Notes under the pieces: generated by a model
The model's input: only the letters and a program-made list of their open reading frames with translations
The model's database searches: none
What the model was told of the DNA's origin: nothing
In this document: positions 48,792 through 58,823 of the stretch, piece by piece
Layout of the letters: each line of letters begins with the position of its first letter
Position numbering within the stretch: position 1 is the first letter of the stretch
Program-made: the position numbers and the translations under genes
Assembly (NCBI GenBank): GCA_019828595.1
Contig: JAHQRK010000020.1
Coordinates: 682,001 to 746,000, forward strand
Length of the DNA stretch: 64,000 nucleotides
Source of the DNA: Aphanomyces cochlioides
Lineage: Eukaryota > Oomycota > Saprolegniomycetes > Saprolegniales > Verrucalvaceae
Direction of reading: 5' to 3'

Positions 48792-50691
48792 TCATACCAC
48801 CGCCATCGTCACAACATGATTGCGATGGTTTAAGGCTTCCAGGAGTGTCGAGCAGCGAGTCCCATCAATAAAAGCAAACGAGCCATCGTTCTGCGCTTCA
48901 AAATTCACCAGAGCGTCTTCCATTGCCATCTACCGGGACAGCAGTGTTATGTTCTCAACGAAATCTGGAAACATACCTCGGCGAAGAGTTTATCACGCAG
49001 CACTCTGGCATTACGCAGTAGCGTTTCGTTCACGCCCTTGTCTTCGACAGTTGAAATCGCATTCGCCAGCTTGGTCATATCTTTCAAGTAAACTTTTGAA
49101 CCCACATCGATTGGCGCACTGAGCATATAATATCCATACAAGGTGACTTCGCTCTCAGCCATGACGATGACGCGCTGGGCAGCTTCGAGCAAAATCGGAC
49201 TCACGTGCTCAGCCTTGGCATCCCGCCACGTTTTGCGCAAGAAGTCAATCGACGATCGGACTTTAATCGGTCTGCCTCGATGAAACTTGAGAGGTTAAAT
49301 CGAGTTCGACCTACCTTTCAACTAGGAGGCGTTTGATTTCGTTGACCAGTGCTGTGTGGGCCGTTAGTTGTTTGTACGACTCTGATGCTCGCTTAATGAG
49401 CCAAGCATTTGCCGACTTCTCCTGAGCGTCTGAAATCGCAGTTTTGAGAGCTTCAATATCCGCGACGTCGCTATCAAGTTGGCCCAGCGCTTGAATCAAT
49501 GCCTTCACTTGGACATCTTTGGCGACAGGCTCAACCTTGTTTCAGAGATGTGACTCAGACAATGAGAGCTTTCGACTAACCTGCGAGATGACACTTGTAG
49601 CATCATCAGTCGAAATGGCTGTTGGGATTGCTGCAGCTCGAACTTCCAACTCTAACTCGTGAATCTTGACTAAGCTCACGCTGATATGACTGGTTTTTGC
49701 AGCAAGGACTGCTTCCAAGTCCATTTCAACACGCGTGAGGAATTGAATACAAGTTCTACAATAGCGGACCGAGTGGACTGCAGTGTCATCTGCGCTCCAT
49801 GGGACTTCGACACTACATTCATTTGAATCCTTCATAGCTAATGTGCGTACCTCGTCGTGCATGGATCGATGTCGCAGTTAATAGCATGACACTGGTGACA
49901 CAGTGTGGGGCGTCTTGTGCGAGAAAACAGCTCCTTGCATGTCTCACAAGTCGATTGGGTTTGCAGTTTCTTGATAAGTTTCCGCGTCACAATGTCGGTT
50001 GTCATATCAAGTGGCGTGTTGCCGTACATATTCTTGGCTGCAAAGTCCGTCGTATGAGCCAAGACGATCTAGGAATAGGTCTCATCTAATCAATCTGGCG
50101 AAGAAATACATGGAGAACGCTGAAGTTGCCATTTGAGCATGCCAAATGCAACGCTCGATTTCCACTCGAGTCGGCATCATCGACAGAAAAGCCAAATGCG
50201 ACTAGAGCCGCGACAACTTGAGGATATCCTTTGTAGCATGCCCAATGGAGCGGAGTGTTTTGCAAATTGCATTTTTTGTTTCCTTGTGACGAAGGCGACG
50301 ATGGTGCTTGCTGTTGCTCCTTGTAATATCCACCAGCGCCGATGGAGAGCAAGTACTGGACAAGCTACGTAAAACGACAATGGGAGGAACGCATGTGAGG
50401 AATTCAAACCTCAAGGTGGCCATTGAAACTTGCAACAGCGAGCGGTGTCCAGCCTGACGTCGAGACAAAACATACTGGGGCTCCTTCTCGGACAAGCTGC
50501 TTGACGCTTTCAACGTTTCCATCGCGGCAATGTTGAAGAAGCGCATGGCCTGCTGCCTGGTCGGCTTCCGCAGCGTGGAGTTGGTACAAGACATCGAGGC
50601 GTGGGGGAAGTTCTGCTTTGGCTTCAATAATATCACCTTCATCGACGGCTGGATCAAGAGCTGGCGACTCGTCAGCACTGGGAGCGTCCAT
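48792..50691 (-). CDS. Ankyrin-repeat protein with FYVE-like zinc finger
   Basis: Seven exons: 50410-50691, 50110-50364, 49851-50068, 49581-49812, 49315-49535, 48977-49271, 48792-48929; about 546 residues. Ankyrin repeats span about residues 45-200 (GHALLQHCRDGNVESVKQLV, WTPLAVASFNGHLELVQYL, NTPLHWACYKGYPQVVAAL, NRALHLACSNGN, NTPLDM). Next is a Cys cluster CETCKELFSRTRRPTLCHQCHAINC ... VRYCRTC (broken here by a ~25-residue insert), spaced like a FYVE or related RING-type finger but lacking the basic RRHHCR motif. The rest is mostly helical. Such ankyrin-FYVE proteins often act on endosomal membranes; here function is unknown. Its ATG is only 36 bp from that of polycystin A on the other strand. 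Confidence 0.78.
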
Positions 50692-50727
50692 GGCACTTGT
50701 AACTGAAACAAAAAGAAACTGGCACCG
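50692..50727. promoter_or_regulatory. 36 bp between divergent start codons
   Basis: The ankyrin protein ATG (50691, -) and polycystin A ATG (50728, +) are separated by only 36 bp, so the 5' UTRs must be tiny or the transcripts overlap each other's first exons. A later in-frame Met for polycystin A would widen this. Confidence 0.45.
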
Positions 50728-53347
50728 ATGCAAAACCATGCCGTCGCGGCGGCTCGTGAGGCCCGCAAGGATGAAACCAAGGCATCGCATTCAACGACAT
50801 CAATCGCAAGCAATCATGACAATCGTCGAGTGTTGGCCACGTTTACTTCAAATGCCAAGCAAAAGATTGCAGCCAAGCGTGAAATCCGTGATATGGTTGT
50901 TTCGCGTTGAGTTATCCTCTGACTTGCTTGAGTAGGTCAACTACTTCATCTTTCTTACTCTCTTCTTGACTGTTGTGATCCAAACCACGAATGGAGACGA
51001 TATGTTCAAGCTGAGTCGACTCATCAAGGCGAATCTCGCCGAGATGAATTTTCAGTTGAACAATACGTCAGTTTACAAATCCTACAACACGATTGACAAC
51101 GTCGACGAGCTTTACGAATATATGGGTTCGATGTTGTAATCCTTGCGCGTTCTCTTAAAATCTTGATAGTGGGGCCATTTTGGGATGCCATCTATGGGGG
51201 AAACTCATTTGATGGAGATTCGACCTTTCCAGAGGGATCTCTGTACAGTGGCCGGGGATATCTCGGTGGTGTCGGTCGTATCTTGGGAAATATTCGACTC
51301 GGCCAAGTATGCTTACTTGTCTTCTGTTGATTTTGTTGAGATGTACGGCATAGGTCCGCGTGGATCCAATCCCATGCGAAAACCTCGCCCCAAACGGGAT
51401 ATCAACGTGCCTGCCAGAATATTCATCCTCGACTGCAAGCACGACCAGCTTCGGTTTAGGCCACGAGCTCTATGAGCCAGTTGAAGAGCATATTGATGAG
51501 CCAAGCTACATTTCAATCACAAACCGTGTTTACCCAGGACCTGCATTTGCAGTTGAATTGCCAAATGTCGAATCTTCAGGATGTGACGCTGCCACCAAAG
51601 TCAATTGCACTGTGTGGCACACGCTGGAAGAGCTGCGTGAGAACAAGTGCGCTCTCTAGCTGTCGTTGATCTAAAAATTGACTCGATAGGTTTTGGGACC
51701 TTGCGACGAGAGCAATCTTTATTGATTTGAACGTGTACAATCCGCATTGTGACGTAGTGGCTGTGGTTCGGCTTTTCCTTGAACAAACGGATGGTGGCGG
51801 GCTCACGTCAACCGCTACAATTCGTCCATTTCGACCGTACTCCATGTTCAAGTCGGGGGCAAGTGTCGGCCTTATCGTTGAGTGCGTGCTCTATTTAGTG
51901 GTCCTGCACCATGCTTCAGTGGCCTTTCGAAGAGTACGTACCGTTGGGATCAAGTATTACGCCGTGCGAGCCAACATCGTGAATGATATCAATATCCTCT
52001 TCTTCTTCGTGGTCCTCGCCTTGCGCGTACTCATCTATACGAGCTTGCCACACGAAGTCAACGATGAAGAGTACATCAACCTTCGGTATGCTAGCCTCAA
52101 TGACCAACTTGAAAATTCGTCAGGTCAAGTGCAAATTACGATTACATGGCCAGGGGCATCAACAGTGTCAATTGTTTCCTCTCAGTGCTCAAAGTTTTCA
52201 AATACTTGTCTTGTACGAGAGCGCACTGAGCGACATTTATGACTCGGCAACATAGTTATTCCAACGTTTCGGGTCCTCACATCAACTGTGTCTGGTGCTG
52301 TGGAAGAACTGATGGGCCTCTTCGTCATGATTGCCATTCTTCTCTTTGGGGGAAGCTTGGCCTTTACAATAGTACGACCTTGAATTTACTGACATCTCAT
52401 TTCGACGAAGGCATTTGGCACGCTACTGCGCCATTACAGTGTTTTGATCAATAGCTTGTACGTATACAAAGTGCTCTTGTTGTGACCATCTAAATAGTTA
52501 TGCTCTCATGGGCATCTTCACATTAAAATTTGATGCTGAAGAGATATACGATGGTAATCGCGTCCTTGGTCCGCTTTTCTTTCTTTGCTTTGTCTCCTTG
52601 ATCATTTTGGTCATCATGGTACTGTTCAGAATTATGAGATGGCCATATCAAGTCTTGTAGCACATGTTGATCGCTTGCTTTGCAAATGGTAAATCCTACG
52701 ACTATAACCATATAACCAGCTACGACATGAATCTTAGCGTACATTCAGCAAAAAGAATCGTATCTTCATGCCAAAGAAATGAAGCTCCAGACGCTTGGTG
52801 CTGACATTCGTGACCACATTTTGCATGTAAGCCGGTGTAGTTTACTGGTTTGAAGCTTTTCGTAGAATATTCTATTTACCACACCAGTCCTGGGGCCTCG
52901 CATCTGCCGTCCATTGTACCGGTACTATGTTTCAGTCATGAAACACTCTAGCGGTGGTTCTCGAGAAAGCCAAATTTCAGAAGCAAATGTGAGATTTTCT
53001 GATGGACATCGATTTGACCTGTCTGACAGAAACGGAATTCGATCCAAGTTAAGTCTGCCCAAGAGTCCAAAAAGATACCTGATAGCACAGCTCGTATTCA
53101 TCCTATCGCAGATGCGTCTCCACAAGCTGATGACCCGCCAGAAAGGACAAGTCAGGATGCCAAAGAACTCCTCGACAAGATCACGCAAATCGACGCCGAC
53201 TTCTCTGCACTCGTCAAGGACGTTGAGAAAAGACTGCGTGAATTCGAGAAGTCTTCTGCATCAGCCCAGCAAGTGCACGAACTTGCCGCTTTCTTGAACT
53301 CGCTGAACGCTTTGGAGGACGATTTGCGCGCCAATCTTCAAAAGTGA
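50728..53347 (+). CDS. Polycystin-family (TRPP) channel A
   Basis: Thirteen exons: 50728-50895, 50936-51125, 51170-51306, 51354-51646, 51690-52085, 52124-52212, 52256-52371, 52411-52457, 52498-52618, 52661-52688, 52738-52826, 52866-52988, 53030-53347; about 704 residues. TM1 is VNYFIFLTLFLTVVI; then the extracellular polycystin domain (GPFWDAIYGG, GYLGGVGRILG, CLPEYSSSTAS); then S2-S4, a pore region and S6 (NRVLGPLFFLCFVSL). The C-terminus is a coiled coil (AKELLDKITQIDADFSALVK). This is the PKD2 plan of cation channels found in cilia. Unlike B and C, the filter position has Leu-Lys (Lys at 52526-52528) in place of Gly-Glu, and S6 reads HMLIACFANAY. It may be a modifying, PKD1-like subunit. 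Confidence 0.88.
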
Positions 53348-53371
53348 AAATGACGTTGAAGATTTCGACAT

Positions 53372-53400
53372 CCGGATAAATTGAGTTAATATCCGGCTAA
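53372..53400. promoter_or_regulatory. TATCCGGATA-type pair before the methyltransferase gene
   Basis: CATCCGGATAAA at about 53371 and ATATCCGGCTAA at about 53390, within 45 bp of the ATG at 53414. Confidence 0.5.
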
Positions 53401-53413
53401 TGTATGTTTGAAA

Positions 53414-54011
53414 ATGACAACAAGCCAACGCATCGTTGCGCTCTTGCTGGAAGCGGCCAAGAAGAAGCACTCTGAAGCTGTTCCAGATGACACAGTGTGC
53501 ATTGCTCCATACAGCCCATCTCCTATGGAAATGGTTGTCCAAGTTTGGGATCGACTACGTCCTTCAGTGTCAGCGGACGATGTTGTTGTTGAGCTCGGAT
53601 GTGGTGATGCTCGATGGATCATCCACGGCGTCGAGACTTGTGGAGTTCAAGCGGTCGGGATTGAATACGATCCAAACGTGGCAGCATTAGCTGTGAACCA
53701 AGTGAGGAATTTGGGGCTTCATGAGAGGATTTCGATCGTCGTAGGCGATATTGTCCATCCTGACTTTCAACTGCCCCCGCGTACATCCATCGTGATCGTG
53801 TACGCATTTGCTGAAACGTTAAACTTTAACATCAAGCAACTCTTGCTGCAATGCAAACCCAAGACCAAGATTATTTCAGTCGGGGTACGCTCTTTCGCTT
53901 CATGTTACCTAAATGTTTACGTTGTAGTTCCACATGAATGGATGGACACCAGTGTGGAGTGAGCGATTTGCTGGTCTCATGTGCTACTATTATGAGCTAC
54001 AACTGACGTAA
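53414..54011 (+). CDS. SAM-dependent methyltransferase (FAM173/ATPSCKMT-like)
   Basis: Two exons, 53414-53884 and 53928-54011, about 184 residues. Motif I is VVVELGCGDARWIIHG, followed by VQAVGIEYDPNVAALAVNQV and ISIVVGDI, the class I SAM-binding fold. The spacing and GCGDAR form resemble FAM173 lysine methyltransferases that modify the ATP synthase c-subunit or ADP/ATP carrier, but the N-terminal membrane helix of those is not present, so the substrate is unproven. The 43 nt intron restores the last strand (FHMNGWTPVWSERF). Confidence 0.75.
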
Positions 54012-54170
54012 TGGCAATAAGATGACTGTCATGAAGCCATACTTAGCGGGGCGACTACCGGCGCTTCAAAACGATGCATGGGATCGTGTTGTGTAATGTC
54101 ATCCTAACGAAGCAGTTGAGAAGTCATCAAGACATTTAATTAAACCTTTGCTTGAGCGTATTTGTTTCCT

Positions 54171-55623
54171 TTATTGCCTCGATTGTCTTATCTTCTGCCA
54201 AAGCTGCCTTGTGCCGTAAGGCTGCAAGCTCCCTAAAATTCTCTCAACATTGGTTTTCCTCATTTTCATTCGCAACATTTTTGCTTGGGCTAAAATTGTG
54301 TCTTTGGCTTCAACTACTGCTCTCTCATCTCGAAGGAGACTTTCAAGATGATCGCTATTTGTCGACAGGTTCCTATTTTCTTTCTTGTAATCCTAGACGA
54401 GAGTTACTTTGAGTTGGATAGGAGCTGTACCTCGACTCTGAGCTGCATGGCGTTGATTGTTGCCTCGGCATTTTCGTAGCGAGCTATAGCTGCTTGCAAT
54501 TCATACGCGATGCGACGGCATTCGAGTGATAATTCCTCGCACTTAACATCGCGTTCATGAATGGCCCCTGATTGCCGCTGACTCAAACAATGTACGTGCA
54601 TCTAGCGCAACTAAACTAAAACCAAGTCGACTAGCCTACCGTCATAGCGTCATGCTCTCTACGCTCAGACAATAGTTGCTCCGTGAGAGCGTGGAGTTCA
54701 GACACCACTGCCATTTTCGATGCAGTTTCTATCTACACAACACCGTTCAACATCTACCACAATAACAGCTCTAACCTCGAGTTGGCTTTCAAGTTTGGCT
54801 GAGCAATGCTTGAGCTCGGTCAAAGTACCATTGAGACCTTGATTCCTGTGGTCCAATGAGTGGTGTCACAAGAGAAATGTACAGCTTCTTGAGCGTCCGA
54901 ATTTCTTCTTCATGACTATCTCTTTGTGCGACGGCCTCAGCAAGTGAAGTGTTTTTGATATTCAATTGATCTCTCAACATTGACTAACACAAGGCGTTGG
55001 ATGTGATGAATATTCAAATTAACCTCTGTTTGCATCAGCTGTGCAATAAGAACTTCGGACTGTAGCAAAGGTGTGAGACAACTTAAGAATACTGGCTTGC
55101 CTCTTGTTTGATGCTGGCCGAGGATGCTTCCTGAGTCAGGAAGCATGCGTCAGGAATCCTGACGCATCCATAATTCTTGGATTGAATTTCTAGCTTCATC
55201 TAATCCTTGAACATGTTGCACCAGCTCTTGGTGCAGCCCCTCCCAGATGGCCAAGTTGGCATCACGCTGCTTCCAATTCGTCTCACGCTCGCTATTGCCT
55301 GCGTAAAGCATGTTAAATGCAAGATCCTACCGACACCACGACAGCAAGCTGTTGAATTCTTTGTCTGCTGCTTCGATTCTTGCGTGTTGAGACTCGACGA
55401 GTTCCTGATAGTATACAATTATGTCCATGCTGAGGAGATGGATCTTAATACATTCAATGAGGTTCCCGTCTGAACTAATCTCACTATCCCTGCGCAGCTC
55501 CTTCGATGACATAGATGAAGATATACGCGGATCAGCGACAAAGGGTAGAGTTGACTCCCGAATTCCTTGCCTCATGCGGCACATATCGCGACGATTCACA
55601 TGTCCTTTCTGTCCCGTCGACAT
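54171..55623 (-). CDS. Coiled-coil protein, unknown
   Basis: Starts at 55623 (MSTGQKGHVNRRDMCRM). Exon 1 is 55331-55623 and exon 2 begins at 55291. Further exons include blocks at about 55020-55065 (SEVLIAQLMQTE), 54880-54978 (MLRDQLNIKNTSLAEAVAQRD), 54777-54840, 54640-54735, 54420-54600 (ERDVKCEELSLECRRIAYEL) and 54171-54382, ending at 54171 with IRQSRQ. About 430 residues, nearly all coiled coil. Joins across 55060-55200 are uncertain because two overlapping palindromes lie there (separate entry). No family recognised; proteins like this are often ciliary or centrosomal. Confidence 0.6.
55124..55167. repeat. Two overlapping perfect palindromes
   Basis: 55124-55146 is ATGCTTCCTGA-G-TCAGGAAGCAT and 55145-55167 is ATGCGTCAGGA-A-TCCTGACGCAT. 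Each is an 11+1+11 perfect palindrome; they share the AT at 55145-55146 and have similar sequence. They fall in the part of the coiled-coil gene where the reading frame is unclear. Confidence 0.85.
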
Positions 55624-55688
55624 CTTCATCGTGTGAAAAATGCAAAAAATTCAAAATTGACAAATAAATAACTGTTCAAATAAGTTCA

Positions 55689-55758
55689 AGTTTACTTGTA
55701 TAGAGTATACTTCAATGAATAGTATACTTAAGCGAAGATACCTCTATACAAGTAAACT
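55689..55758. repeat. Perfect 17 bp inverted repeat in a divergent promoter
   Basis: Arms 55689-55705 (AGTTTACTTGTATAGAG) and 55742-55758 are exact inverted copies with a 36 bp spacer that itself holds two AGTATACTT words. It lies between the coiled-coil gene start (55623, -) and the WBP4-like gene start (55788, +). Confidence 0.75.
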
Positions 55759-55787
55759 GTTGCTCCATTTTCCACAACTCGTCCACC

Positions 55788-57364
55788 ATGACGGACAAGT
55801 ATATGTGCCCGCAATGCAACCTTTGGATCCCAGGAGATCGAATTGTAAGTTCCATTCACTCGAACGTTTTGCTCACCAAATGTGTAGAGCATTCGTAATC
55901 ACGAATCGAGTCAGAAACACAAAGACCGTGTGCATTCGAATGCGCAACATCGAGCTGCTGGGAAAGCTGTTGCCGAACGCGAAGAAGCAGAGCGAAAACG
56001 ACAATTGGATGACATAGAGCGTGTACGTGATTTAATTGACTGAAGCTAATTGTATTAAAATGCCTCTTGTGTAGAATGCTCGAGCTCGATTTGCCATGGA
56101 TATGCGTGGTGAGACGGTTGCTCCATCACCTCATATCTACGATGCTCCTATTGGGGCTGGACCTGTGCTGCCTCGAAGACAAGACGATGATAGTGACGAT
56201 GAAGTCCCTCCACCTCCACCACCCCGGCCAAAGAAACGAATTCCACCGCCACCACCACCCCGACCTCAACATTATTACATGCAGCAGCAGCAAGCTCCGC
56301 CTCCTATGGTCTTCTATCCACCACCTCCTCCGCCACCAGCAGCTGCAGCTCCAGTATCAGTCGCATTTTCCATTGCTACATCGCAAAAATCTAAGACTCG
56401 ACGCCCTCGACCACCCCCACCGCCTCCTCCACCTCCGCCGTCCATCACACCGCTGTCGACTGCAACGATTCCTCCACCGCCTCCACCTTCTGGAGATAAT
56501 CTTCAGCCATCAACAACGACTGCTGCACTTCCTCCTCCACCTCCACCACCGGTCCAGGCAACCGCAGCACCCGTTGAACCTCCAGTGGAGATGGTGGAGA
56601 AATCCAAGGGCTTTTATACTGTTCGAGGAGTCGTCTACCTTGAAGGCCAAGCACATGAGGTAACAAGAACCACTGGCGAACCATCAAACTAATCCCATGA
56701 ACTGTAGACTAAATTTACCAAAGGCAAGGAATGCGAATTATGGATGGAGGAAGAGGAGGAATGGGTTCCTGTTACGATTTCTCGCATTTTCACCACGACT
56801 GTTCATGAAACCAGGGAGAAATACAAGCATTTCCATGTCCTCCGTCGAGACAAGCCTGATGCAGCTCCGATCGAGAACGTTCGGACGGATGCACTGCGTA
56901 TTCCACTCAATCTTCCCGTGGGCACGACTGTCCCCACTCAACCTGACCAAACGGCAGACTTCCTCCACAAGCTCCACGAGACTGTTCAAGGAACTCGTCG
57001 AGCTTTGGTCCAGGAACGACAGCCAGGCTATGGTGGCTGGTCGACTGTATCCGTGCGAGTCGTAGATGATGATGCTGAAGTTGCCAAGCGAGAAGCAGAA
57101 GCAGCGGCATTTGAAGCCCAGAAGGCGACTATCCATCTCGAGCGCGACAATGAAATGATCATGGAAGAGTCTCTGCAAGCTGACAATGCCATGGGTGCGT
57201 TTAATCCATGGGGGGGGAGCTACAAGGGTATTGCGTTGGACGATGACGTAGCACCGCGAGGCGATCATGACGACGATGTAGCTAAGAGTAGTGGAGCTCC
57301 CATCACTTTCAAGAAGCGGACAAAAGCCAAGCGCCAAATGCGCGTCAAAGACGATGATCCATAG
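55788..57364 (+). CDS. WBP4/FBP21-like splicing factor (U1-type zinc finger)
   Basis: Four exons: 55788-55844, 55888-56022, 56075-56659, 56708-57364; about 477 residues. It opens with a U1/matrin-type C2H2 finger: MCPQCNLWIPGDR, then SIRNHESSQKHKDRV after the intron. A charged helix (AEREEAERKRQLDDIERNAR) follows, as in WBP4. The middle is a long Pro-rich region with many runs of 5-10 Pro, likely docking sites for WW or GYF domains. The C-terminal third has KGKECELWMEEEEEWVPVTISRI, then GAFNPWGGSYKGI and a basic end. WBP4 is a component of the spliceosomal B complex; its own WW domains are not visible here, so the homology rests mostly on the N-terminal part and general layout. Confidence 0.72.
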
Positions 57365-57398
57365 AGAACCAGTAAGACACTTTGGTTTAACGGAGTGT

Positions 57399-58240
57399 TT
57401 ACAATTGACCACCTTGTTCTTTAATGCGTTCGGCCTACACAAATGCCATGAGGAAATGAACAAGAAAAAAGACTGCGTACATGCAAGTAGGCAGTGCCGT
57501 ATGGCAAGAATTCGTCGCTGTGTGTTTGCGCCAACTTGGTGTATTCAGCAGCTTGCTTGGCCAAATCAGCAACTTCATCTTCACTCACATCTCGCACGTA
57601 TTGAGCAGGACTGCCGGCCCAGAGCTAACAGAACATGAGAAATGTCAGACGGAAAAAATGTACTTGGCCCGAAGGGATGCGGCGTCCAGGAGGTACAACG
57701 GTACCAGCAGCCAAGATCGAGTTAGATTCGACCAAGGCACCATCAAGCACGATAGAGCCCATGCCGACCAAAACGTTGTTTTCAATCGTGCACGAGTACA
57801 AGATAGCGCCGTGGCCAACGGTGACATCATTGCCGATCGAAGTACCAGGGGTCAAACCAGGGTTGGTCGTGCTGGACGTATGGATCACCGTACGGTCTTG
57901 GATGTTGGTGCGGTTACCAATCGACACTTTGTTCAAGTCGCCGCGAATCACAACGCCGTACCAGACCGACGAGTCGTTGCAAATTTCAACGTCACCAATC
58001 ACGGATGCGTTTGGGGCAACCCACGTGTCGTGCGCAATCACAGGCACCTTGTCATACAACGCCATGATTTGACGGTGGCGCGAAACTATACAAACATGTC
58101 AATTCGCGCCCCAAAACTCGGATTTACGTACACTTTTCACGGTGTTGGTTGTTACCCAAGACTCGCAATCCAAGACGGTCCACCGCTTGACCGGTTTCTC
58201 GCACGGCGCGGCCCAATTCATAGATGGCCTTACGGATCAT
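57399..58240 (-). CDS. Gamma-carbonic-anhydrase-like protein (mitochondrial complex I)
   Basis: Four exons: 58132-58240, 57664-58085, 57481-57624, 57399-57434; about 236 residues. The start MIRKAIYELGRAVRETGQAVDRLG and then SRHRQIM are those of mitochondrial gamma-CAs. The left-handed beta-helix repeats are plain (VIGDVEICNDSSVWYGVVIRGD, IGNRTNIQDRTVIHTS, IGNDVTVGHGAILYSC, GMGSIVLDGALVESNS). Gamma-CAs form the matrix arm of complex I in plants and protists. Of the three zinc His, the first (VIHTS) and second (VGHGA) are present, but the third position, normally His in a LHGC-like motif, is Tyr (ILYSC), so it is probably not an active anhydrase. An upstream in-frame ATG at 58288 would add 16 residues. 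Convergent with the WBP4-like gene, stops 34 bp apart. Confidence 0.88.
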
Positions 58241-58288
58241 CTTCACACCGGTCGAAAAGGAAGTGCGGCCAGTCAGCCACACAAGCAT

Positions 58289-58400
58289 GTAGTATCCGGA
58301 TATCGCCTCCTTTATCCGGAAAGCCCAACTTCCCGGATATTTGTTAGGTCCGTATCCGTACATTGTCCGGTTTGTTGCTTATTATCCGGTGTGCCAATGA
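58289..58400. promoter_or_regulatory. TATCCGGATA-type cluster upstream of the gamma-CA-like gene
   Basis: Copies at about 58293 (TATCCGGATAT), 58311 (TTATCCGGAA), 58332 (CCCGGATAT), 58354 (GTATCCGTA), 58365 (GTCCGG) and 58382 (TTATCCGG). The remaining DNA up to 58735 shows no gene. Confidence 0.55.
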
Positions 58401-58734
58401 CTTCTACAGCGACATTCTCGACAACAAATTGCAACATTCAACGTGCTCTGCTGGTTCAGAAGAGGCTAGAGCGCGCCTTCCCATACGTAGTCTTTATTTG
58501 TGTATGGTTTCAGGTCTAGATTTTCACTTTGTGCATTGACAAGGATTCGATTTTTGGAGTCCGTAGCCATTTAAGTTACCTGTTGCGGTTTCTCTCAGTG
58601 GGTTTAAGCAGGGGCTGCATTTACACAATACCTATAGAATTGAAGGAACCAGGGAGTCTCATTGAATAACAATACGGCGCTAGTTGACTTTAGATTGTGT
58701 TGTGCGCTGAACTGCACTTGGAATCTCGTATACC

Positions 58735-58785
58735 CAATATCCGGACTGATGTGAATTTCCGGATAATGGGGCTCTTATCCGTAAA
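58735..58785. promoter_or_regulatory. TATCCGGATA-type elements before the 58824 gene
   Basis: ATATCCGGAC at about 58737, TTCCGGATAA at about 58756 and TTATCCGT at about 58774, 45-85 bp upstream of the ATG. Confidence 0.5.
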
Positions 58786-58823
58786 GAAAGGTGATTGCAA
58801 ATTTGAATCTGAAAGTTCTCTCA

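Noticed and set aside
50202..50813. A 203-residue minus-strand frame over the ankyrin gene
   Set aside because: Different frame from the ankyrin repeats, without domains and crossing the true start codon.
55040..55100. A GC-AG intron in the coiled-coil gene (CAAGAG|GCAAGCC...CTACAG)
   Set aside because: It would give a better coiled coil but conflicts in phase with the upstream exon; an open alternative without the intron exists. Left undecided and not called.
56067..56663. A 198-residue His/Arg-rich frame over the Pro-rich part of the WBP4-like gene
   Set aside because: Out-of-frame reading of CCN-rich codons; the in-frame version is Pro-rich and spliced to a zinc finger.
57481..58347. A 288-residue open frame on the plus strand over the gamma-CA-like gene
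   Set aside because: It is antisense to conserved gamma-CA exons, has no domain, and arises from codon bias of the real gene.
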